A stretch of DNA of 12,990 nt from Faecalicoccus sp. Lineage in GTDB: Bacteria; Bacillota_I; Bacilli_A; Erysipelotrichales; Erysipelotrichaceae. The translations under genes were made by a program, and so were the position numbers. The stretch is taken from positions 1-12,990 of the forward strand of contig JAGAWH010000043.1 of assembly GCA_017941505.1 (NCBI GenBank), given 5' to 3'. The notes under the pieces are model-generated. The model was not told the DNA's origin and searched no databases. It saw only the letters and a list, made by a program, of their open reading frames with translations. Each line of letters starts with the position of its first letter. Position 1 is the stretch's first letter. Below are positions 7,461-12,944 of this stretch, in pieces.

Positions 7461-8543
7461 CTATTTCCCCCCGTTAACAAGACCTTCACAAAGCTCTATA
7501 ATGTCATATGCAGCATTTGGTTTACCCAGCTTTTTAGCGTTGTTGGAGACAATCTCCATCCGTGCAGGATTGGCAAAAAGCGCAAGGATAGCCTTCTGCA
7601 GACTTTGGGCATTCAGGTCTTTTTCTTCGATCATTAATGCGGCATCCTGATCAACCAGAACGCTGGCATTGTAGAACTGATGGTTGTTGGCAACATATGG
7701 ACTTGGAATCAAAATTGATGGAATTCCTAAGGAAGTTACCTCAGCCAGAGTTGTTGCCCCTGCCCGGCAGATCATACCATCAATATGTCCGTAAATACGC
7801 ATGCTGTCCACATAACCAACTACATGAATATTTTCTTCATCATCAAATAGATGAATATCGTCTAAATTATCCTTCCCGCAGACATATAAAAACTGCAGTC
7901 CGAAATCCACCCCTTTTAACGCATCCTTCATCAATTGATTGACACTGCTGGAACCAAGCGAGCCCATCATGATCAAAATAGTCCGCTTATTTAGATCCAG
8001 TCCCATGGAAGTAAAATATTCCTCATCAAAAACAGCCTCTTTTACAAGCGTTGCCCGGGGATTTCCCAGAAGCGATACTTTATCAGCCGGGAAAGTTTCA
8101 GTGCATTTTTCATAACATGTAACAATCGCACTCACCCTGTTCATAACCAGATGATTGGCCTTGCCGACAATGGAATTCTGTTCATGAATAACCGTAGGAA
8201 TCCCCATTCTACTGGCCGTTAAAATCACCGGTGCACTTACATATCCACCAAATCCAATCGCCACATCCGGCTGGAATTCTTCTAAATACTGACGTGCTTT
8301 TTTTAACGCTAAAAGCATCTGACCTACAGCTCTTCCCTTTCTAAGGACAGAACCCACGAGTCCAGATGTATGCAGAGGCTTAAATTCATAACCGCAGGAA
8401 GGCACTAACTGTGCCTCCATACGATCATCGTTGCCGATAAAAATAATTTCATTAGAAGGATCTTTCTGCATAAATTTATCCGCCAAGGCGATGGCAGGAT
8501 AAATATGCCCTCCCGTTCCTCCTGTCACAATACATATTTTCAT
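7461..8543 (-). CDS. murG: Lipid II glycosyltransferase MurG
   Basis: MurG transfers GlcNAc from UDP-GlcNAc to lipid I, making lipid II at the inner face of the membrane. The 360-residue length is typical. The glycine loop GGTGGHIYPA (8-17) opens the N-terminal domain, followed by GFGGYVSAP (98-106) and HEQNSIVGKANH (120-131). The C-terminal donor-binding domain has GSLGSSSVN (194-202), CRAGATTLAEVTSLGIPSIL (259-278) and NNHQFYNA (286-293). The ATG at 8543 is fixed by the family N-terminus, yet no Shine-Dalgarno precedes it; only AGG two bases away. A TGTTATACT extended -10 (8564-8556) would give a very short leader. murB begins one base after the stop codon, so the two are surely cotranscribed. 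Confidence 0.97.
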   Translation of the reverse strand: MKICIVTGGTGGHIYPAIALADKFMQKDPSNEIIFIGNDDRMEAQLVPSCGYEFKPLHTSGLVGSVLRKGRAVGQMLLALKKARQYLEEFQPDVAIGFGGYVSAPVILTASRMGIPTVIHEQNSIVGKANHLVMNRVSAIVTCYEKCTETFPADKVSLLGNPRATLVKEAVFDEEYFTSMGLDLNKRTILIMMGSLGSSSVNQLMKDALKGVDFGLQFLYVCGKDNLDDIHLFDDEENIHVVGYVDSMRIYGHIDGMICRAGATTLAEVTSLGIPSILIPSPYVANNHQFYNASVLVDQDAALMIEEKDLNAQSLQKAILALFANPARMEIVSNNAKKLGKPNAAYDIIELCEGLVNGGK

Positions 8544-8547
8544 AACC

Positions 8548-8581
8548 TAAAAAAAAGTATAACACAAACCTTAAAAAGGTT
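8548..8581 (-). terminator. Weak terminator-like hairpin between srtB and murG
   Basis: AACCTT-TTT-AAGGTT (8581-8567 on the minus strand) forms a six-pair stem. The run of eight T (8555-8548) starts 11 bases after the stem rather than directly, so termination is likely partial at best. The hairpin overlaps the upstream part of the possible murG promoter. Confidence 0.35.
8556..8564 (-). promoter_or_regulatory. Extended -10 in front of murG
   Basis: TG-T-TATACT on the minus strand ends 12 bases before the murG start codon. Transcription from it would begin about 6 bases before the ATG, giving a nearly leaderless mRNA. No clear -35 is visible at the usual distance. The alternative is that murG is expressed by read-through from srtB. 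Confidence 0.35.
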
Positions 8582-8586
8582 AAATC

Positions 8587-9321
8587 TTAATCAACAATGT
8601 TAACCGGGCCGAGCATAGGCTGCAGTTTTCCGGTCAATACAAAACGGTGGTCACTGTTAAAACCATAATCCAAATCGCAGGTAGAAATGGTCACAAAACG
8701 TCCCTCACTTAAATCCACATTCCCTGCATAGGTGGTCTGCGCCATCATATCTGCCATCGTCTGGTCTCTAAAATCACCAAAGCTGGTGGTATAGAAGGCA
8801 GATCCATCCAGTGTAGCCGCAAAGAAGGCAACCTGGCATTCATAATTCTGCTCCGGTGTTAATAAATAGAACGTTTGATGGGTATCAAAGAAATTTTTGT
8901 CCAGATAATTTCTTAGATCCGTACACATTCCGCCTCCTTCTACGGAATGACCGTAGATGATCGAGTTATCATCCGCAAAACCGGGATTGGCCGCATAATC
9001 AAGGAAGAAAGCACCCATTTCGTTATATTCACCGGAAATCGTGTGATTTAAATAGAATGAGTTATTATCCCCCTGTACAACAGGATAGGATACATTGCAT
9101 CCCGGGATATAGAGCCATGCCACAATATCCGGACTCTGTGCCTGTAAGGCTGCCCAATCCGGTTCCAGGGTTTTACTCTCCGTAACTACATTCTGTGATA
9201 GAATTTCAACTTCTTTCTCAACTGCCTGCTTTGTAGAGTAAATTTGCCACAGGTTATAGGCACTGTAGGCAAATACACCGATACATACGGCAAGCAGGAT
9301 TCTATATATCCATTTTTTCAT
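8587..9321 (-). CDS. srtB: Class B sortase
   Basis: Sortases are membrane transpeptidases that cut a sorting signal in secreted proteins and attach them to peptidoglycan or pilin subunits. The 244-residue protein has MKKWIYR followed by a membrane anchor (about 7-27) and the catalytic domain outside. The triad is H125 in YGHS, C215 in ISTC and R226 in DHRFVLTG. EMGAFFLDY and the long segment between the catalytic His and Cys are typical of class B. AGGAGG (9346-9341) lies 19 bases from the ATG, too far for normal initiation, but a 15-base palindrome fills most of the gap. The ATG is kept because it gives the expected Lys-Lys then anchor start. No classical substrate with a C-terminal sorting signal is encoded in the window. 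It lies upstream of murG-murB-divIB, separated by a weak hairpin. Confidence 0.93.
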   Translation of the reverse strand: MKKWIYRILLAVCIGVFAYSAYNLWQIYSTKQAVEKEVEILSQNVVTESKTLEPDWAALQAQSPDIVAWLYIPGCNVSYPVVQGDNNSFYLNHTISGEYNEMGAFFLDYAANPGFADDNSIIYGHSVEGGGMCTDLRNYLDKNFFDTHQTFYLLTPEQNYECQVAFFAATLDGSAFYTTSFGDFRDQTMADMMAQTTYAGNVDLSEGRFVTISTCDLDYGFNSDHRFVLTGKLQPMLGPVNIVD

Positions 9322-9336
9322 GTTTATAATATAAAC
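9322..9336. promoter_or_regulatory. Palindrome between srtB Shine-Dalgarno and ATG
   Basis: GTTTATA-A-TATAAAC abuts the srtB start codon. AGGAGG lies four bases beyond it. In mRNA the palindrome could fold and bring the Shine-Dalgarno close to the ATG. It may instead be an operator; its plus strand also contains TATAAT (9325-9330), but no matching -35 is seen. Confidence 0.6.
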
Positions 9337-9404
9337 TTATCCTCCTTAATTTACAACTCTTTGATTTTAAGTTCATTCATTCCTTTTATTTATTCACATT
9401 TTGA

Positions 9405-9412
9405 ATTATATT
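9405..9412. promoter_or_regulatory. Possible overlapping -10 boxes for srtB and the HNH gene
   Basis: On the minus strand TATAAT (9410-9405) would serve srtB, leaving a leader of about 75 bases. On the plus strand TATATT (9407-9412) would serve the HNH gene 27 bases downstream. Neither has a good -35, so both assignments are tentative. The 117-base divergent region holds no other feature I can support. Confidence 0.3.
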
Positions 9413-9438
9413 TAAAGCATCAAAAGAAAGGTCTTTTT

Positions 9439-10419
9439 ATGAATAAGCACTACCTTAAAATCATCATCATGGTTCTCAATGAACTATCCTTACAATATAA
9501 TGACCGCATGGAACTGCAGGAAGCAACTATTGAAACGGCTTATATGAAAGATAATCACATCGTAGGGAATATATTGATTCAAGCCATGGATTTATTAACA
9601 GAGCTTGAAGCATACGAATGGATCGACGATGTACTGGATTTCTTTCCTCCTGCTGTCATCTATTCCCACTCCGCATCCAACTCCCAGCTTGAAGCATTAG
9701 CTGCTTTTGAACTTGTCTGTCACAGTCATACCAACCGCAAGATCATCAAAGCCGGCTATTTACCGGGAGGTGCTGCCAGAGAAATTATGCGAAACTCTAT
9801 CCTTCTCAAAGATAATATGATCAATCCTACATTAGAACCGTATTGCCGGCAGATTCTGGAAGAGATGGATAGAGATGAAATCATCTCCGATACGTTGGCA
9901 GTTATGTATACAAGAGAGCTCTATAAGGTGCAGCATATCGTAGAATATCGCAACGAAGATAAAGAACCGATTGCATTTCGCAATATGGACTTTATTATGA
10001 AAAACCTGCCGCATAAAGGAATTCCTGCCAACAGAGATACCGCCAAAAATCTGCAGTCCTACTACAAGGATACCCAGATGCATGAATTTGACCATCAATG
10101 CCCGATCTGCGGAGCAAATATCCCGGCCATGTTGATCGCATCCCATATTAAGCCATTCAGAGACTGTGCCCATATTTTTGAATGTGCCGATCATAATAAC
10201 GGATTGTTATTATGCCGCAATCACGACTATCTTTTCGATCAGGGTTATTTTTCTCTTAATGAGGATGGAACACTGCTTTATTCCGAACCATTAAAAAAAA
10301 TCGAGAACTTCAATTCCCGATTTAATCTGAAAGATAATTATGTTCTTCCCAAAGTATACCAAACAGAAAACCGCATGAAGTATCTGCAATATCATCGTGC
10401 AAATATTCTGAAAAAGTAA
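9439..10419 (+). CDS. HNH endonuclease-domain protein with unknown N-terminal region
   Basis: The 326-residue protein ends in an HNH nuclease domain of the type with CPICG (221-225), ASHIKPF (234-240), a DHNNGLLLC core (251-259) and NHDYLFDQGYFS (261-272). The paired cysteines, the SH motif and the NGLLLC-LFDxG signature match HNH_2-like domains that cut DNA with a metal ion. Residues 1-215 are mostly helical and acidic and match no family I recognise; they may bind DNA or a partner. The ATG at 9439 has GAAAGG seven bases upstream; extending further left would run into srtB without a ribosome binding site. It stands alone on the plus strand, with no methylase, helicase or toxin-antitoxin partner beside it. 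It could be a solitary modification-dependent nuclease or defence gene; that is inference. Confidence 0.85.
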   Translation: MNKHYLKIIIMVLNELSLQYNDRMELQEATIETAYMKDNHIVGNILIQAMDLLTELEAYEWIDDVLDFFPPAVIYSHSASNSQLEALAAFELVCHSHTNRKIIKAGYLPGGAAREIMRNSILLKDNMINPTLEPYCRQILEEMDRDEIISDTLAVMYTRELYKVQHIVEYRNEDKEPIAFRNMDFIMKNLPHKGIPANRDTAKNLQSYYKDTQMHEFDHQCPICGANIPAMLIASHIKPFRDCAHIFECADHNNGLLLCRNHDYLFDQGYFSLNEDGTLLYSEPLKKIENFNSRFNLKDNYVLPKVYQTENRMKYLQYHRANILKK

Positions 10420-10447
10420 AAAGTCCCGAAAGGGACTTTCTATTTTT
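10420..10447. terminator. Bidirectional terminator between the HNH gene and EIIB
   Basis: AAAGTCCC-GAAA-GGGACTTT (10420-10439) is a perfect eight-pair stem with a GAAA loop. It starts at the base after the HNH stop codon. CTATTTTT follows on the plus strand. On the minus strand the stem's own TTT leads into ACTTTTT, so it can serve both converging genes. Confidence 0.85.
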
Positions 10448-10922
10448 ATAATCCTAATTTTGCGAGATCTTCAACATCACTGGAAGGAACACGCTGAATA
10501 GTCAGTTCAATTCCACGATCTTTCATTTTGCGGAAAATTTCTACATCGGCATCATCCACTGCAACCGAAGAGCCAACCTGGCGCTTTCCGGAATTCATTG
10601 CCATATTACCGATGTTCACTTTTGTGATCGGAACTCCGCCTTCAATTAATGTGAGGGCATCCTGTGGATTTTCTACGATGATAAAAATCTTCTGATCCGG
10701 GGAAGCTTTATCGATAATATCAATTGTCTTTTGAAGGCTGAAGAAACGGGTAGCTACTCCGCTTGGAGCTGCCATGTTCATAATTCCCTGTTTAAATGAA
10801 TCCGCAGCCACTGCATCATTGGCAATTAATAATAAATTTGCTCCCAGACTTTTTGTCCATTGTGAGCCAATCTGACCATGCATCAAACGCTCGTCAATTC
10901 TTGTTAATAAAACGTTAGCCAT
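10446..10922 (-). CDS. agaV: PTS EIIB, mannose family, AgaV-like, stand-alone
   Basis: EIIB of the mannose/fructose/sorbose PTS family takes phosphate from EIIA and passes it to the sugar entering through EIIC/EIID. The 158 residues match the family length. The phosphorylated histidine is H15 in RIDERLMHGQI, followed by VEN and GGVPITKVNIGNM motifs. By eye it is closest to AgaV of the N-acetylgalactosamine/galactosamine system, so the symbol is by resemblance and the substrate is not proven. It has its own AAGGAG site 12 bases upstream of the ATG, its own -10 and a terminator on each side, and no EIIC or EIID follows. It must therefore work with membrane subunits encoded elsewhere. Confidence 0.92.
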   Translation of the reverse strand: MANVLLTRIDERLMHGQIGSQWTKSLGANLLLIANDAVAADSFKQGIMNMAAPSGVATRFFSLQKTIDIIDKASPDQKIFIIVENPQDALTLIEGGVPITKVNIGNMAMNSGKRQVGSSVAVDDADVEIFRKMKDRGIELTIQRVPSSDVEDLAKLGL

Positions 10923-10976
10923 AAAAGTAAAGATCTCCTTTCAATTTAAACCTATAACGTACTTCTTCTTACAACT

Positions 10977-10982
10977 ATTATA
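10977..10982 (-). promoter_or_regulatory. -10 box for the EIIB gene
   Basis: TATAAT on the minus strand lies 54 bases before the EIIB start codon and 39 bases after the HPr-LDH terminator. No convincing -35 is present at 16-18 bases. Together with the terminator upstream, it indicates that EIIB is a separate transcription unit. Confidence 0.5.
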
Positions 10983-11021
10983 TTAGGAAACAACCTTTTT
11001 TTCTACCGAAATTTTACACAG

Positions 11022-11052
11022 AAAAAAAGGCTTTTCAAAATCGAAAAGCCTT
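11022..11052 (-). terminator. Intrinsic terminator of the HPr-LDH gene
   Basis: On the minus strand AAGGCTTTTC (11052-11043) pairs perfectly with GAAAAGCCTT (11036-11027) around a six-base loop. At least five T follow (11026-11022). It is a strong, well-placed terminator 18 bases after the stop codon. Confidence 0.93.
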
Positions 11053-11070
11053 CTTAAAATTCAAATAAAA

Positions 11071-12372
11071 TTATTTAACTTCAGCCTGTCCGTAAGGGTT
11101 GCCTTCGTTGAAGTTACGGGCATTTTCCATAGTTACGGCAGCGATAGCCTGCAATGCTTCACGAGTGAAGAATGCCTGGTGGCTTGTTAAGATTAACTGT
11201 GGGAACATCATCAAACGTCCGGTGATTGCAGTCTGTAGAGGTTCGTCAGAACGGTCTGTATAAACGTTTGCATCTTCACCTTCATAAACGTCTAATGCAA
11301 CAGCGTGGAATTTGCCGGCCTTTAATGCAGAAATCAAAGCTTCTGTATCAATTAAGCCACCACGTGCAGTGTTAACTAACATTACATCGTCTTTCATCTT
11401 AGCGATTGCGTCTGCATCGATGATATGATATGTTCCACCATCACCCATGATTAACGGAGCATGTAAAGAGATTAAGTCAGCCTTTGCGAACAATTCATCT
11501 TTTGTTACGTAAGCACTTAATAATCCTTCGTCGATTAATCTCTGGTTAGGGAATGCGTCCCAACCGATAACGGTCATGCCAAATCCTTTACAGATGGCTG
11601 CCATACACTGACCGATACGTCCTGTACCAACGATACCAGCAACTTTGTTGTGGAGGTCTACACCTAATAATCCACTTAATGCGAAGTTGTTGTCTTTTAC
11701 TTTGAAGTAAGACTTGTGGATACGACGGTTAGCAGATGTAATGATTGTCATTGCATGTTCTGCAACTGCATATGGTGAGTAAGCAGGTACACGTAATACA
11801 GTGATTCCATATTCTTTTGCAGCCTGTAAATCAACGTTGTTGAATCCGGCGCAACGTAACAGAATTAAGCGAACGCCGCCATCGTGTAATACTTCAATTA
11901 CATCTCTTCCGCATTCGTCATTTACGAAGATACATACTGCATCGAAACCTTTAGCTAAGCCTGCAGTTTCAATAGTAAGACGAGAGTTGAAATACTTAAT
12001 GCTGGTGTTATAAGTTCCTTCACCACGTTCTTTAGCTAATTCGCTGAAGAAGATACGGTCGTAATCTTTTGTTCCGAAGAATGCAACTTTTAATACTTCA
12101 GTCTTCTTTGACTTCGGTGTCATTGTTTCAAATACAGATTTAATCTTTTCTGCACATGCTTCTTCATCTAAGCCGTCGCATGTAACTTCAACTGTCTGTC
12201 CCTTAGCTGCCTTAAGAGCTAAGATCTGAAGAACGTTATTACCTGCAGCTTCGATGCCATTGCATTTGAAAGTAGTCTGGCACTTGAATTCAACACAAGC
12301 CTGAGCTAATAAAGCAGCCGGGCGGGCATGAATTCCTAACGGATCAGTGATCACATAAGAAAAAGTTTTCAT
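11071..12372 (-). CDS. ldhA: HPr–D-lactate dehydrogenase fusion protein
   Basis: The 433-residue protein joins two enzymes of sugar fermentation. Residues 1-85 are an HPr domain, the small PTS phosphocarrier, with DPLGIHARPAALL giving H15 and R17 at the classical positions. Ser46, the HPr kinase site, is replaced by Asn (GNNVLQILALKAAKG). A short linker (about 86-93, PKSKKTEV) leads to a full NAD-dependent D-lactate dehydrogenase (94-433) close to E. coli LdhA. It shows CIFVNDE, RCAGFNNVDL, the Rossmann loop GTGRIG (249-254) with D272 for NADH, R337 in NTARGG, E364 in DVYEGE and H398 in TSHQAFFTREA. These are the substrate-binding Arg and the Glu/His catalytic pair. AGGAGG lies 12 bases before the ATG. 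The gene has its own promoter and terminator and lies between EIIA and EIIB genes. It may couple PTS phosphate flow to pyruvate reduction; this is inference. Confidence 0.95.
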   Translation of the reverse strand: MKTFSYVITDPLGIHARPAALLAQACVEFKCQTTFKCNGIEAAGNNVLQILALKAAKGQTVEVTCDGLDEEACAEKIKSVFETMTPKSKKTEVLKVAFFGTKDYDRIFFSELAKERGEGTYNTSIKYFNSRLTIETAGLAKGFDAVCIFVNDECGRDVIEVLHDGGVRLILLRCAGFNNVDLQAAKEYGITVLRVPAYSPYAVAEHAMTIITSANRRIHKSYFKVKDNNFALSGLLGVDLHNKVAGIVGTGRIGQCMAAICKGFGMTVIGWDAFPNQRLIDEGLLSAYVTKDELFAKADLISLHAPLIMGDGGTYHIIDADAIAKMKDDVMLVNTARGGLIDTEALISALKAGKFHAVALDVYEGEDANVYTDRSDEPLQTAITGRLMMFPQLILTSHQAFFTREALQAIAAVTMENARNFNEGNPYGQAEVK

Positions 12373-12443
12373 AATAGTTTTTTGCCTCCTTTAATAAAAA
12401 CTACAATATGTGCAATACTTTTTTATGAGTATTCTCTTCTCAT

Positions 12444-12469
12444 ATAATACCAAAATATAGTGGTATTAT
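12444..12469. promoter_or_regulatory. Inverted repeat, likely operator of the HPr-LDH gene
   Basis: Plus-strand ATAATACCA (12444-12452) and TGGTATTAT (12461-12469) are perfect inverted arms with an eight-base spacer. One arm coincides with the extended -10 and the other reaches the -35, the arrangement expected of a repressor site. It does not resemble the Rex box (TTGTGAAN...TTCACAA type) often found at ldh genes. The cognate regulator is not visible in the window. Confidence 0.6.
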
Positions 12470-12472
12470 CTA
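12444..12472 (-). promoter_or_regulatory. Promoter of the HPr-LDH gene
   Basis: On the minus strand an extended -10, TG-G-TATTAT (12452-12444), has TAGATA (12472-12467) 17 bases upstream as a modest -35. Transcription would start near 12437, leaving a leader of about 65 bases. The core promoter is almost fully covered by the inverted repeat at 12444-12469. Confidence 0.55.
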
Positions 12473-12491
12473 TTAAAAAATCAGAAATACG

Positions 12492-12506
12492 GCGTTTTTT
12501 AAACGC
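12492..12506 (-). terminator. Weak hairpin after the EIIA gene
   Basis: GCGTTT-AAA-AAACGC on the minus strand is a perfect six-pair stem beginning nine bases after the EIIA stop. A run of six T appears only about 10 bases later, so it is a poor terminator. The overlap with the cre-like sequence means the symmetry could be incidental. Confidence 0.3.
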
Positions 12507-12512
12507 TTTCAT
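12497..12512 (-). promoter_or_regulatory. cre-like catabolite-control site
   Basis: ATGAAAGCGTTTAAAA on the minus strand matches the CcpA cre consensus WTGNNARCGNWWWCAW at all but one position (A for the conserved C). Its centre lies about 67 bases upstream of the predicted HPr-LDH transcription start, a position where CcpA activates overflow genes such as ackA in Bacillus. It also lies just after the EIIA stop codon and overlaps the hairpin at 12492-12506. Confidence 0.5.
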
Positions 12513-12514
12513 AC

Positions 12515-12943
12515 TTAAATACCGTCTGTCGGAATATCCTGTACAATCGGCTGTAATTCAAACCGACGTACGGAATCCTTGGCTACTTCTACCGCCTGGG
12601 CTGCTAAGGCATGAACATCACCTGTCATAGCACGCTGGAAGTTAATTTCTAAGAGCATTCCCATATTGGTTCCGGCTACCACTTCTACATTTCCTTTTGG
12701 ATATCCTAACTCTACACTGCTTTTAAACGGTGAGCCGCCGGCTAAATCGGCCATGATCAAAATCGCATCGCAATCTGCCAGATCATCCATTGCCTTGGTT
12801 AACTTTTTTTCTAAGATTTCCACCGAATCGCTCAGTTCAAAATCCACCGCTCTGAAATGTTCAGGAACGCCGCCGATCACATGTAATCCGGCTTCCATGC
12901 CGGTCGCAAAATGTCCGTGACCCGTAACAATTAAACCAATCAT
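12515..12943 (-). CDS. agaF: PTS EIIA, mannose family, AgaF-like
   Basis: EIIA accepts phosphate from HPr and hands it to EIIB in mannose/fructose/sorbose-family sugar uptake systems. The 142-residue cytoplasmic protein starts MIGLIVTGHGHFATGME, with H9 at the phosphorylation site. It continues with ILIMADLAGGSPF and VEVVAGTNMGMLLE, both family signatures. By eye it is closest to AgaF of the N-acetylgalactosamine system; the substrate is not proven. The ATG at 12943 is chosen over an in-frame start 14 codons earlier, since only this one gives the family N-terminus and has GAGG nine bases upstream. It follows the preceding gene by one base, so it belongs to an operon extending beyond the window. 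Its downstream neighbour is the HPr-LDH fusion. Confidence 0.93.
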   Translation of the reverse strand: MIGLIVTGHGHFATGMEAGLHVIGGVPEHFRAVDFELSDSVEILEKKLTKAMDDLADCDAILIMADLAGGSPFKSSVELGYPKGNVEVVAGTNMGMLLEINFQRAMTGDVHALAAQAVEVAKDSVRRFELQPIVQDIPTDGI

Positions 12944-12944
12944 A

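Noticed and set aside
7460..7489. Earlier murB start overlapping the end of murG
   Set aside because: The ATG at 7459 has a GGGGGG site at the right distance and begins where the family does.
9302..9330. Plus-strand promoter using TATAAT in the srtB palindrome
   Set aside because: No acceptable -35 is found at 16-18 bases, and the -10 is explained by the palindrome's composition.
9244..9438. N-terminal extension of the HNH protein by 65 residues
   Set aside because: It overlaps the srtB gene on the other strand, has no ribosome binding site, and the extension is low-complexity; GAAAGG before the ATG at 9439 fits better.
9832..10194. Minus-strand open frame inside the HNH gene
   Set aside because: It lies wholly antisense to a gene with a clear domain and has no recognisable motif.
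12444..12469. Rex-binding site at the lactate dehydrogenase promoter
   Set aside because: The arms ATAATACCA/TGGTATTAT do not match the TTGTGAA/TTCACAA type of Rex site.
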